The translations under genes were made by a program, and so were the position numbers. The notes under the pieces were generated by a model, which worked only from the letters and a program-made list of their open reading frames with translations, searched no databases and had not been told where the DNA came from. A stretch of DNA of 64,000 nucleotides from Ruminococcus sp. Its GTDB lineage: Bacteria > Bacillota > Clostridia > Oscillospirales > Acutalibacteraceae. Shown here in pieces: positions 7,516-15,228 of this stretch (positions are counted from its first letter, which is position 1; every line of letters begins with the position of its first letter). The stretch covers positions 1-64,000 of the forward strand of contig JAFLSK010000004.1 in the NCBI GenBank assembly GCA_022510945.1, written 5' to 3'.

Positions 7516-9402
7516 CTACTTATTCAGTTCAGCCCATTCGTCATAGGCCCTCTCCTGCTCATACTGTTTCTGCTCAAGCTGCGCCGTCAGTTCCATAAGG
7601 CGTTCGTAATCCGCCGCGACCTCGTTGCTCTGTAGCAGGACATTAAGCTCCTCGATTTCTGTGTCAAGTTGTTCGATAAGCTGCTCAAGCTTTTTTATGT
7701 CGTTTTGGCGCTTGCGTTCCTTTGCACGCTGCTGCTTTTCAAGCTGATAGTCGTTCGGCTTTTTCTCCTGAGCAGGCTCAGACGACTTCCGGTGTACAGG
7801 CTCTGCGCTTTTTTCGAGGTAGTAGTCGTAGTTTCCGAGGTACTGAGTAAAGCCGTTTTTATCGAGTCTCAGAATGCGCGTTGCGAGGCAGTTGATAAAA
7901 TAGCGGTCGTGGCTGATGATTAGCATCGTGCCCTCGTACTCAGCGAGAGTATTCTCTAACTGCTCGCGCGACGCGCTGTCGAGGTGGTTAGTCGGCTCGT
8001 CGAGCAAAAGGAAGTTATATCCGCCGAGCATCAGCTTTAAGAGGCTTACCCTCGCCCTCTCGCCGCCGCTCATTTTTTGAAGTGGCTTAAAAACCTCGTC
8101 GCCCTTGAACAGAAAGCTGCCAAGGCAAGTGCGCACCCGTGTTTCGGTCATATTCGGAAAGCTGTCCCACACCTCATCGAGAGCCGTTTTGTTGAGGTCG
8201 AGATTGTTCTGCATCTGGTCGAAGTATCCGACGTCAACCTGCGAGCCGAAGTCAATCATACCGCTATCGCAGGCGGTTTTGCCGAGCAGCATATTGAACA
8301 GCGTTGTCTTTCCGCAGCCGTTGTCTCCGATAATAAATACGCGCTCGCCCTTGCGGATATGAAAATCAAGATTCGAAAACAACCTCTTTTCGCCGAAGCT
8401 CTTCGAAAGCCCCGCGCCTATCAGCACGTCCGTTCCGCTCTCGCGCTTTGGCTCAAAATTCATATGTAACGTCTCGAGTTCTGAATCGGGAGCGACAAGC
8501 TGAGCCTTGATTCTGTCAGCCTCTTTCTGCTTGCTTGCGGCGGTTATGAAGTTGCGCTCTCTTCCCCATCGCTTCTGTTGCTCAACGATACCCTCGATAC
8601 GTTTGATTTCTTTGATGTCATTTTCATATTTATTTCGCCGGCTGTCGAGATACGCCTGCTTTTTCGCCTTGAACTCAGTGTAGTTACCCTTGTACATCAT
8701 CGTTTTTTGGTGCTCGAGTTCAATCGTCTTGTTGGTAACGCTGTCGAGGAAATAACGGTCGTGGCTGACTATCAGCATTGAGCCCTTAAAATCCTTGATA
8801 AATCCCTCGAGCCAATTCACCGAGGCGATATCCAAGTGGTTTGTGGGCTCGTCGAGGAGCAAGAAATTCGACCGCGAGAGCAATAGTTTAAGCAAGCTGA
8901 GCTTTGAACGCTGACCGCCCGAAAGCTTGCCTGTCGGCATATCAAACATATTCTCCGTAAACCCGAAGCCGATAAGAGCAGAACGGGTGCGGCTCTTGTA
9001 TGTAAGACCGCCGAGGCTCTCGAAGCGCTCGATAAGCGCGGTCTGTCGCTCAATATTTTCTGAGGTCGGCTGCTGTTCAACAAGGGTGTTGATACTCTCA
9101 ATCTCTGACTCCATATCTATAAGGTACTGAAAGCCCGAAATCAATTCGTCATACACACAACGCTCGGGGTGAGTACAGGCGTGCTGCTCCATATATCCTA
9201 CTGTGATCTCGGATGAAGTGAACACCTGCCCGCTGTCGGGAGTGAGCTCGCCGTTGATAATGCGGAAAAGCGTAGTTTTGCCGACGCCGTTTGCGCCGAT
9301 AAAGCCGACCTTGTCGCCCTTCTCAATTTCAAAGCTCATATCCTCAAAAAGAGTCCTGTCGACAAAGCTTTTATATAAATTATGAACGCTTAAAGCAGGC
9401 AT
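7516..9402 (-). CDS. ABC-F family ATP-binding protein (Uup/YdiF-like)
   Basis: The 628-residue soluble protein has two ABC ATPase cassettes and no membrane segment. Cassette 1 has Walker A GANGVGKT (about residues 36-43), signature LSGGQRSK and Walker B LLLDEPTNHLD. Cassette 2 has Walker A GDNGCGKT, signature MSGGERAR and Walker B LLLDEPTNHLD. Between them is the charged inter-domain linker, and residues about 545-628 form a Gln/Glu/Lys-rich coiled coil. ABC-F proteins act on the ribosome, rescuing or regulating translation and sometimes giving antibiotic protection; which applies here cannot be told. It lies 20 nt downstream of a small membrane protein gene. Confidence 0.93.
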   Translation of the reverse strand: MPALSVHNLYKSFVDRTLFEDMSFEIEKGDKVGFIGANGVGKTTLFRIINGELTPDSGQVFTSSEITVGYMEQHACTHPERCVYDELISGFQYLIDMESEIESINTLVEQQPTSENIERQTALIERFESLGGLTYKSRTRSALIGFGFTENMFDMPTGKLSGGQRSKLSLLKLLLSRSNFLLLDEPTNHLDIASVNWLEGFIKDFKGSMLIVSHDRYFLDSVTNKTIELEHQKTMMYKGNYTEFKAKKQAYLDSRRNKYENDIKEIKRIEGIVEQQKRWGRERNFITAASKQKEADRIKAQLVAPDSELETLHMNFEPKRESGTDVLIGAGLSKSFGEKRLFSNLDFHIRKGERVFIIGDNGCGKTTLFNMLLGKTACDSGMIDFGSQVDVGYFDQMQNNLDLNKTALDEVWDSFPNMTETRVRTCLGSFLFKGDEVFKPLQKMSGGERARVSLLKLMLGGYNFLLLDEPTNHLDSASREQLENTLAEYEGTMLIISHDRYFINCLATRILRLDKNGFTQYLGNYDYYLEKSAEPVHRKSSEPAQEKKPNDYQLEKQQRAKERKRQNDIKKLEQLIEQLDTEIEELNVLLQSNEVAADYERLMELTAQLEQKQYEQERAYDEWAELNK

Positions 9403-9422
9403 TTCCTCACCCCTTTCGATCG

Positions 9423-9791
9423 TTAGCCTGTTGTATACAAAATTACAAAATTAATTATATGCACGATGATAACCGCGGTATAAATCACAACACCGCTGTA
9501 GATGATGAAATTCGTGAATCGGTTCTGCTCGAGCCTGAAAATTTTGAAAAAAAGCCATATAAATATGCTCAGTGAAAAAGGCAGAACGCATTTTACAAAA
9601 AATCCTACAATCGGATAGTCCATCATCCACGCCATCAGCGGGTTTGCCTCTCTGAAATAGCCCGTGTCAATCAGCACCTGAGTGCAGAACCAGTCGGCTA
9701 CGTTAAGAAAATACAGGAAGAAAAGCTTTGTGCCGATTCCATACTGGCGCGGCTGTTCCTGCTCGCGGTAATCAAGTAATAATTCTGACAT
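9423..9791 (-). CDS. Small membrane protein, DUF5658-like
   Basis: A 122-residue protein with three or four hydrophobic segments. The conserved-looking block LNVADWFCTQVLIDTGYFREANPLM resembles the DUF5658 pattern (aromatic-DW...G...EANP.M). The function is unknown. Its ribosome site GAGGTG and the U run before the ATG are supplied by the 3' arm of the terminator hairpin of the upstream trk operon, so its expression may depend on read-through or a promoter not recognised. It precedes the ABC-F gene. Confidence 0.65.
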   Translation of the reverse strand: MSELLLDYREQEQPRQYGIGTKLFFLYFLNVADWFCTQVLIDTGYFREANPLMAWMMDYPIVGFFVKCVLPFSLSIFIWLFFKIFRLEQNRFTNFIIYSGVVIYTAVIIVHIINFVILYTTG

Positions 9792-9832
9792 AAAAACACC
9801 TCACGGGTATTATTGCCCGCAAGAGGTGTTTT
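9792..9832 (-). terminator. trk operon terminator fused to the next gene's ribosome site
   Basis: On the minus strand AAAACACCTC (9823-9832 read in complement) pairs with GAGGTGTTTT, with an inner CGGG/CCCG stem, and ends in TTTTT directly joined to the ATG at 9791. GAGGTG serves as Shine-Dalgarno with 5-nt spacing, so the folded terminator would also hide the ribosome site of the next gene. Confidence 0.8.
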
Positions 9833-9850
9833 ATTACAATAGTCAGTGTA

Positions 9851-11296
9851 TTAGTTTTTTCTCCACGCTCTGCCCATAAACAAGAGCATAAATGGATAGA
9901 GTTCGAGACGTCCCGCAATCATATTGAAGCAGAACACAATCTTAGAGAGAATGTTAAAGCCGCTGTAGTTGCCTGCAGAGCCGACAATTGAGAATCCCGG
10001 ACCCGTGTTATTGAGCGTCGCTAAAGTTGATGTTATGTTGGTTGTAAAGTCAAAGCCGTTGAGCGATACGAGCATCATGCTGATGCATGTAAACAAAATA
10101 TAGATAACAAGATATACGCTTACGTTGCGCGTAACCTCGTGGCTTACCTTCTTGCCGTTCATCTTTACCGTGTGAATAGAGCGCGGGTGGATAATCAGCA
10201 TAAACTCCTTTTTTACTTCCTTAAGGAGAATGAGCACACGGCTGACCTTGAAGCCGCCGCCCGTGCTGCCCGCACAGGCTCCGATACAGGTCAAAAGCAC
10301 TATGAGCGCCTGACTGAACGCCGGCCACTTGTTTGTGTCGTCAATCGCAAATCCCGTGCTCGACATAATCGAGGTAACGTAGAAAAAGCTCTGGTGGAAG
10401 GAGTCGCGCATTGTCGGGTAAAGCTTCATAATATTTATCGCAATTACCACAGTCGAGAACGCAATCATACCGAGGTAGAACCAAAGCTCCTCGAGGCGGA
10501 GTATACTTTTAATTTTCCTTGAAAGAATTAAAATATACACATAGAAGTTAACGCCGAATAAGAGCATAAACACAGCGACAACGCCCTGTAGGTAGTAGCT
10601 GTTAAAGTACGCCATAGAGTTGTTGTAGCAAGCGAATCCGCCCGTGCCGGCAGTCGAGAACGCGGTGGTAATCGCGTCGAAGAAATACATTCCGCCGCAC
10701 ATCAGCAAAACTGTCTCAATCGCCGTAAGACCGACGTAGATAGCATAGAGCAAAATAGCGTAGTGTCTGAGATTCGGCATCGTCTTATCAACCTCGGGAC
10801 CCGTGGACTCCGCCTTCATAAGATTGATGCCCGCGTTGCCGCCAAGCTTCGGAATAAGTGCCAAAAGAAACACGATAACGCCCATACCGCCGAGGAAGTG
10901 GCTCAGCGCGCGCCAGAAAAGAATACAGTTATCTAAAGCCTCGATATCGTTGAGAATAGTCGCACCGGTAGTCGTAAAGCCCGACGCAGACTCGAACACA
11001 GCGTCGAGTAAGTTCGGAATCTGACCGCTCATATAAAACGGCAGTGCGCCCATTATCGAGAGCAGTATCCAGCTCAGCGCCGTAGCGGCAAAGCCGTCTC
11101 TGCGCGAAAGGTTCGGACGTTTCGGCTTATTAATCAGCACAATACCGCCGAGCGCCATAAGCGCAAGTCCTATGCACAGGAAGTATATGTATGTTTTTTC
11201 ATGGTACCAAAGACCGATGAGCGTCGACGCCTGCATAGCGAGGCCTTCGATCAGCAACACCCAGCCTAAGATATAAATAATCGTTCTTTTATTCAT
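9851..11296 (-). CDS. trkH: TrkH family potassium uptake membrane subunit
   Basis: The 481-residue integral membrane protein is the K+ translocating subunit of the Trk/Ktr system. It shows the repeated membrane-pore-membrane design with selectivity-type segments SGFTTTGAT, AGTGGFA, STGFAIDD and NTGPGF. It acts with the cytoplasmic TrkA subunit encoded immediately upstream (14-nt gap), so both are in one operon. Length is normal for the family. The upstream ribosome site is modest (AAGG). Confidence 0.95.
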   Translation of the reverse strand: MNKRTIIYILGWVLLIEGLAMQASTLIGLWYHEKTYIYFLCIGLALMALGGIVLINKPKRPNLSRRDGFAATALSWILLSIMGALPFYMSGQIPNLLDAVFESASGFTTTGATILNDIEALDNCILFWRALSHFLGGMGVIVFLLALIPKLGGNAGINLMKAESTGPEVDKTMPNLRHYAILLYAIYVGLTAIETVLLMCGGMYFFDAITTAFSTAGTGGFACYNNSMAYFNSYYLQGVVAVFMLLFGVNFYVYILILSRKIKSILRLEELWFYLGMIAFSTVVIAINIMKLYPTMRDSFHQSFFYVTSIMSSTGFAIDDTNKWPAFSQALIVLLTCIGACAGSTGGGFKVSRVLILLKEVKKEFMLIIHPRSIHTVKMNGKKVSHEVTRNVSVYLVIYILFTCISMMLVSLNGFDFTTNITSTLATLNNTGPGFSIVGSAGNYSGFNILSKIVFCFNMIAGRLELYPFMLLFMGRAWRKN

Positions 11297-11310
11297 AATG
11301 CATCTGCGCC

Positions 11311-12663
11311 TTATTTAAGAATATCCTTGAGGTCGAACAGTCCCCTGTGCTTTGTAACGACAATTACCGTGTCGTCGAGCTCGATAGTGTCCTTACCCGA
11401 GGGGATAATGATTTTTCCGTTTCTCGTAATGCAGGCGATTTGCAGCTCGTTTTTGAGCGACAACATAGAAAGCGGAACTCCGATAGCCATACTCTCCTCT
11501 TTTGCGCGGAATTCGAGCGCCTCAGCCTGATCGTTGCAGATTGCGTGGAGGGTCTCGATATTACTGCCGACGGAGTTCTGCATTGCGCGGACGTACTGGA
11601 TTATGTACTGACCAGTGAGATGCTTGGGGTGGATAACGGAGTCGAGCGGCAGGCTGTCGATAATGCTGAAGCTGATGTTGTCGATTTCGGTGATGATTTT
11701 CGCGTCGGGGTTGACGTCCTTCGCGAACAGAGAGATGATAATGTTCTCCTCGTCTGTATCCATAAGAGCGACGATAGCGTCTGCGTGCTCGATACCCTCG
11801 GACATCAGAAGTTCCTGATTCATAGCGTTTCCGTGAATGATAACTGCGTCGTCGAGCAGGTCGCTCAGCTGCTCGCAGCGTTCACGGTTGGTCTCGATTA
11901 TCTTGACCTTGATACCTGTCTCTGAAAGAGATTTTGCGAGATAATACGCGATTTTACTTCCGCCGAGAATAAGGACGTGGCGGCTCTTCGCGTTGATAAC
12001 GCCAAGGTTTTTGAACAGCTTTGCCGCGGCGTTACTCTCGGAAATAATCGAGATTACGTCGCCTGCCTTAATCTCGAAATCGCCGTTCGGGATAAAGCAC
12101 TCCTTGCCGCGCTCGGCCGTACAAATGCGCAGACCGTCCTTAAAAATATTCGAGCAGTCCATAACTTTCTTATCAGCGAGGACTGAATTTTCCTTGATTT
12201 TTACCTTGATGAGGTCGACCATACCCTTCGCAAAGGACTCAATCTCGAGCGCACCGGGGAATTTTATAAGACGGCTCAACTCACGGGCACAGGTCTGCTC
12301 GGGGTTTATTACGAGGGATAGCATAAGCTCATCCTTTAGCTTCATAACGTCGTTAGTGTACTGAGGATTGCGCACGCGCGCTATGGTCTTTGGCGCGCCC
12401 GCGTTCTTAGCAATAAGGCAGGTGTAGAGATTCAGCTCGTCGGAGGCTGTGACAGCAATAAGCAAATCGCAGTTCTCAACGCCGGCGTCACGCAGGGTCG
12501 CGAATGTCGCGCCGTTTCCTCTGTGCGCCATAACGTTAGTGGCGGAGATTCTCTCGAGCACCTCTCTGTTGGTGTCGATTACAGTGACGCTGTGGCCTTC
12601 CTTATCGAGCTGGTAAGCAATCGTTCTTCCGACGCGTCCGCAGCCTACAATAATAATATTCAT
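11311..12663 (-). CDS. trkA: TrkA potassium uptake regulatory subunit
   Basis: The 450-residue cytoplasmic protein has two RCK_N Rossmann folds, the first with VGCGRVGR (about residues 6-13) and the second with LGGSKIAYYLAKSL (about 232). Each is followed by an RCK_C domain. It binds nucleotides and gates the TrkH channel encoded next. The conserved acidic residue ending the second strand (VIDTNRE) fits NAD binding. A GAGGT ribosome site precedes the ATG, with a promoter further upstream. Confidence 0.95.
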   Translation of the reverse strand: MNIIIVGCGRVGRTIAYQLDKEGHSVTVIDTNREVLERISATNVMAHRGNGATFATLRDAGVENCDLLIAVTASDELNLYTCLIAKNAGAPKTIARVRNPQYTNDVMKLKDELMLSLVINPEQTCARELSRLIKFPGALEIESFAKGMVDLIKVKIKENSVLADKKVMDCSNIFKDGLRICTAERGKECFIPNGDFEIKAGDVISIISESNAAAKLFKNLGVINAKSRHVLILGGSKIAYYLAKSLSETGIKVKIIETNRERCEQLSDLLDDAVIIHGNAMNQELLMSEGIEHADAIVALMDTDEENIIISLFAKDVNPDAKIITEIDNISFSIIDSLPLDSVIHPKHLTGQYIIQYVRAMQNSVGSNIETLHAICNDQAEALEFRAKEESMAIGVPLSMLSLKNELQIACITRNGKIIIPSGKDTIELDDTVIVVTKHRGLFDLKDILK

Positions 12664-12725
12664 ACAGATTACCTCTTTATAGATTACCTTTTTTCAGAAT
12701 ATCTTTTGTCAAATACTTACTACTG

Positions 12726-12754
12726 ATTTTACTATATTCGATTTCCAAAATCAA
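12726..12754 (-). promoter_or_regulatory. Promoter for trkAH
   Basis: TTGATT (12749-12754) and TAAAAT (12726-12731) on the minus strand are 17 bp apart, about 60 bp before trkA. The transcript continues into trkH and ends at the hairpin at 9792-9832. Confidence 0.5.
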
Positions 12755-12776
12755 TAGTTTTTGCGTTATTATTCAG

Positions 12777-13109
12777 CTATTGTTCGGGGACAACAGCAAA
12801 AAACACAAGGTCGTCTGTGTCGCTGTTGTTTATGAGGCTATGAGCGTGACCCTTGGGGCAGTAGTGACACTGACCCGCGACGAGATACTCGGTCGTATCG
12901 TCGTAAATACACTTCGCCTCTCCGCTGATGATATAGATAATCTCGCTGTTTGTTTCGTGAGTATGAAGCCCGATAGACGCGCCCACCTCGAGCGTACCGT
13001 GCATAATCTTGTTGAGCCCGTCGAAGTTCATTTTTAGCCGCGTATCACCTACGCCGCCTTTAAACTGTGCAAACACATTATCATCAATTTTATTGAAATC
13101 AATGAACAT
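12777..13109 (-). CDS. Cupin domain protein
   Basis: A 110-residue single-domain cupin. The first motif contains GASIGLHTHETNSEIIYIISGEA with two His and a Glu of the usual metal site. The second, around YCPKGHAHSLIN, supplies the last His. Small cupins bind metals and can be enzymes or sugar/ligand binders; the substrate is unknown. It stands alone between trkA and the PadR-like regulator gene. A ribosome site AAGGGG precedes the ATG. Confidence 0.85.
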   Translation of the reverse strand: MFIDFNKIDDNVFAQFKGGVGDTRLKMNFDGLNKIMHGTLEVGASIGLHTHETNSEIIYIISGEAKCIYDDTTEYLVAGQCHYCPKGHAHSLINNSDTDDLVFFAVVPEQ

Positions 13110-13168
13110 AACGATTCCCCTTTAAGTAGTTTTTCCTATTATACTGCAATAAAACGTATTTTTCAACA

Positions 13169-13200
13169 GACAAAAGCCCGGATTTCTCCGAGCCTTTGTC
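13169..13200 (-). terminator. Hairpin after the PadR-like gene
   Basis: GACAAAGGCTCGGA and TCCGGGCTTTTGTC pair imperfectly, with only a short T run. It lies between the PadR-like gene and the cupin gene. Confidence 0.45.
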
Positions 13201-13230
13201 TTAAATTATGCATAGTTATACTTGGGGATT

Positions 13231-13578
13231 CTATTTGTCATTCAACTTCGTTGACTCGTCTAAAACATCTTCCGCGGCGCTGATATAAGCGCGGTAATCC
13301 CTTAAAAATTGTTCAAAATACATCCTACCTGCGGGCGTAAGATTATAATAAACTCTTTTTTTACCTTCGGTTACACGGGCATCTTGTTCTTCAACAGCTT
13401 TTTTATCTCGAAGAAAGTAAAGTGCAGTATAAACAGCATTATGTTCTATCTTATGTTCATCATCACGATAACTGTTGATAAACTCCACTACCTCAGAACA
13501 GTAACACGGTTTTTGTGATAAACAAGCCAAAACCATCAGCTCATCAACATTTTTAAACCATCTTCTTTTGTCTGACAT
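13231..13578 (-). CDS. PadR-like winged-helix regulator
   Basis: A 115-residue protein with a PadR-type winged helix: an N-terminal helix (ELMVLACLSQKPCYCSEVVEFI), a recognition region AVYTALYFLRDKKAVEE, and a wing EGKKRVYYNLTPAGRMYF. PadR proteins are usually dimeric repressors that respond to small hydrophobic ligands. The ATG at 13578 is preferred because AGGAGG lies eight bases upstream; the ATG at 13584 is only two bases from it. No independent promoter is obvious in the 38 bases between its start and the terminator of the upstream structured RNA, so it may depend on read-through. Confidence 0.8.
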   Translation of the reverse strand: MSDKRRWFKNVDELMVLACLSQKPCYCSEVVEFINSYRDDEHKIEHNAVYTALYFLRDKKAVEEQDARVTEGKKRVYYNLTPAGRMYFEQFLRDYRAYISAAEDVLDESTKLNDK

Positions 13579-13616
13579 ACTCATCGCCTCCTGATTTTGT
13601 TTAATATTAATGCAAT

Positions 13617-13783
13617 AAAAAAAGCGTAGCCAAAGCTACGCCGAAAAATACATAGCCCATTTTGTAGCTACACAAAAATTTCTATCCAAAGCCCAAAAGC
13701 ATGTGATATTAGAGCATGTATTTTTACCAAGATAAAAATACATACTTTTGTCTTTGGAATTAATCGAATTTTCGTGTAGCAAC
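13617..13783 (-). ncRNA. Candidate structured RNA upstream of the PadR-like gene
   Basis: The unit has a promoter (13787-13815) and an intrinsic terminator (13617-13641, stem GCGTAGC/GCTACGC plus seven Ts). The expected RNA starts GUUGCUACACG. A perfect 14-bp closing stem joins 13767-13780 with 13667-13680 (one G-U). Inside are CCAAAG/CTTTGG and two mutually exclusive options: a local 14-bp hairpin, AGTATGTATTTTTA with TAAAAATACATGCT, or a rod in which AAAAGTATGT pairs with a second ACATGCTTTT. The long rod with an asymmetric bubble is reminiscent of 6S RNA, but the match is not firm. It could equally be a leader that controls the PadR-like gene. Confidence 0.6.
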
Positions 13784-13786
13784 TAA

Positions 13787-13815
13787 ATAATAGCATAATA
13801 TAAAAAACATTTCAA
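13787..13815 (-). promoter_or_regulatory. Promoter of the structured RNA
   Basis: TTGAAA (13810-13815) and TATTAT (13787-13792) on the minus strand, 17 bp apart. The expected start coincides with the first base of the closing stem. Confidence 0.65.
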
Positions 13816-13868
13816 GAGCTATATAACAAAAAGCCCACGGCGAAAACCGTGGGCAAAATTTATCAGAA

Positions 13869-14056
13869 CATTGGTTTAATCTCCAATCAATTTATTCGAT
13901 AGAAATTAATTAGTACATTGGACTGTTCTCCATATAAAAAATTTAATACAAATGAAAACCTTAAATAACTATGAACGAATCATGGGACTATCCCCTTTAC
14001 AAAAATTTCTGATTTCTGAATTTATAATTAAATATTACATCGGACCTGTCTCCGTA
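13869..14056 (-). repeat. Four dispersed 19-nt hairpin repeats
   Basis: On the plus strand the copies follow CATNGGACYNNTCTCCN. Positions are 13869-13887, 13916-13934, 13981-13995 and 14038-14056, with 28-46 nt of unrelated AT-rich sequence between them. Unequal spacing and short length rule out a CRISPR array. Confidence 0.75.
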
Positions 14057-14126
14057 GAACTAAATCAAAATTTTTATAATCTGCTGTTCGTTATTATTAA
14101 ATTTTACCGCCCTTTTCAGGGCCTTA

Positions 14127-14189
14127 TCAGTTAGGCGGAAGACTCCGCTTAATCTCTTTAATCTGAGTTGTGAAAGGTCTAAGTAACAT
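14127..14189 (-). CDS. Possible 20-residue leader peptide
   Basis: AGGAGG (14199-14204) is nine bases before an ATG that opens a 20-codon frame, MLLRPFTTQIKEIKRSLPPN. It begins the candidate RNA 13827-14217, about 28 nt from the predicted transcript start. The peptide is basic and ends in Pro-Pro-Asn, a sequence that can slow ribosomes, so a regulatory leader peptide is possible. An imperfect palindrome GTTACAT-AAG-ATGTTAC surrounds the start codon. No homologue is known to me. Confidence 0.4.
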   Translation of the reverse strand: MLLRPFTTQIKEIKRSLPPN

Positions 14190-14223
14190 CTTATGTAACC
14201 TCCTATCCTCTTCTGTTGTACAT

Positions 14224-14252
14224 AGTATATAATAGTTTTCCTCATTTGTCAA
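14224..14252 (-). promoter_or_regulatory. Strong promoter of the hairpin-array RNA
   Basis: TTGACA (14247-14252), a 17-bp spacer, and TATACT (14224-14229) on the minus strand. It fires away from the end of the BrkB gene towards 13827. Confidence 0.8.
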
Positions 14253-14260
14253 TACTTTTA

Positions 14261-15124
14261 TTAAAAATTTTTTAATATTTTTTTAAAAAGTCTATCAATC
14301 CGACTTCTGTAGATAAAATTAAGCTGAACCGAGCACAGGAAAATATACATACAAAAATACATCCATACCATAATCAACGCCGCCGTACCGAGGCTTCCGT
14401 AAATCGAAAAGCCGTTGAAATAATCCACATAAATCCTGATACCGAGCGACAGCAGCACCCAGCAAAGCGCCGTAAGCACAGCGCCCGGCAGCTGGAGTCC
14501 AAAGCTCGCCCGGCGTTTGTCGCTGACCTTATTCCTCAGATACAGTTTCAGGGCGAACGCAATCAGCAGCACAATCAACACGAACAAAATGACATATCTC
14601 AATGCGTACAAAAGTCCTATGGAGTACGGAAGTTTCTCAAGATAGGGCGATATAGCGTGGTCCAAAAGCTCGCAAACAACAAACCCGACTACGGAAAGCA
14701 CAAGAACGAGGAACATAATGAACGTGTATCCAGCCGCTAAAAGTCGCTTTACAAACCAATTTCGGTCGCGGATTCTGTAAATTCTCCTTATGCCCTCGGT
14801 TATCGAGTATAGTCCCCTACCCGACGACCATAGCGCGAGCACAATCGTCGTGTATGCAACGCCGACAGAGTTTTCGTACGTTTCTACGATAATTTTCTCG
14901 ACATACGGACGTACATCGCTTGTGAGAATATCGTAAGCGTAGGTTTCGAACAGATTCTGCGGAACTCCGAAAATCGACAGCAACGCAAACGTGAACATCA
15001 AAAACGGCACAACCGAAAGCAATATAAAGAATGTCGATTGCGCGGCAATCGCTGATATATTATCCCTGTTGCTTTTATTTATAAAATGCTTTATATGACC
15101 TAAAATGCGATACTTTTTTTTCAT
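14261..15124 (-). CDS. YihY/BrkB (virulence factor BrkB) family membrane protein
   Basis: A 287-residue protein with six hydrophobic segments. It shows the family blocks ISAIAAQSTFFILLSVVPFLMF near the N terminus, ALWSSGRGLYSITEGIRRIYR in the middle, and YGSLGTAALIMVWMYFCMYI near the C terminus. YihY/BrkB proteins are inner-membrane proteins of uncertain transport role. The ATG at 15124 is chosen because GAAAGTGA precedes it and the protein then begins MKKKYRIL; the longer frame adds 28 unlikely residues. Confidence 0.88.
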   Translation of the reverse strand: MKKKYRILGHIKHFINKSNRDNISAIAAQSTFFILLSVVPFLMFTFALLSIFGVPQNLFETYAYDILTSDVRPYVEKIIVETYENSVGVAYTTIVLALWSSGRGLYSITEGIRRIYRIRDRNWFVKRLLAAGYTFIMFLVLVLSVVGFVVCELLDHAISPYLEKLPYSIGLLYALRYVILFVLIVLLIAFALKLYLRNKVSDKRRASFGLQLPGAVLTALCWVLLSLGIRIYVDYFNGFSIYGSLGTAALIMVWMYFCMYIFLCSVQLNFIYRSRIDRLFKKILKNF

Positions 15125-15183
15125 ACAATCACTTTCTATAGAAATACTTTTATTATTGTATGCTGATACATTTTTAATATGAA

Positions 15184-15216
15184 AAGCCGATTGGCATATA
15201 GATACCAATCGGCTGT
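15184..15216 (-). terminator. Terminator of the carboxyltransferase operon
   Basis: AGCCGATTGG and CCAATCGGCT form a perfect 10-bp stem followed by TTTT on the minus strand, just past the oadA-type gene. Confidence 0.8.
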
Positions 15217-15228
15217 ATTTCGTAAATA

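Larger units (their letters stand above)
13827..14217 (-). ncRNA. Candidate RNA with four SD-hairpin/mini-ORF repeats
   Basis: A near-perfect promoter (14224-14252) predicts a start near 14217, and a strong terminator lies at 13827-13854 (GCCCACGG/CCGTGGGC plus five Ts). The ~391-nt transcript starts with a 20-codon frame behind AGGAGG, then GC hairpins (GCGGA/TCCGC, GCCC/GGGC), then four copies of a ~19-nt hairpin at 14038-14056, 13981-13995, 13916-13934 and 13869-13887. On the RNA strand the copies read roughly N-GGAGA-NNNN-TCC-N'-ATG, the N/N' pair changing in a compensatory way in at least two copies. Each AUG is followed by a stop within zero to three codons. No coding potential is otherwise seen in 13600-14260. 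Confidence 0.6.

Noticed and set aside
13617..13783. Firm assignment as 6S RNA
   Set aside because: The rod shape and standalone unit fit, but the conserved central bubble could not be verified by eye, so it is left as a candidate.
13869..14056. CRISPR-like array
   Set aside because: The repeats are short, imperfect and unequally spaced, and no cas gene is present.
13952..14134. 60-codon plus-strand frame
   Set aside because: It is antisense to the candidate RNA, has no ribosome site, and covers two hairpin repeats.
14060..14245. 61-codon minus-strand frame
   Set aside because: It starts before the predicted transcription start and overlaps the hairpin-array RNA. No homology or ribosome site supports it.
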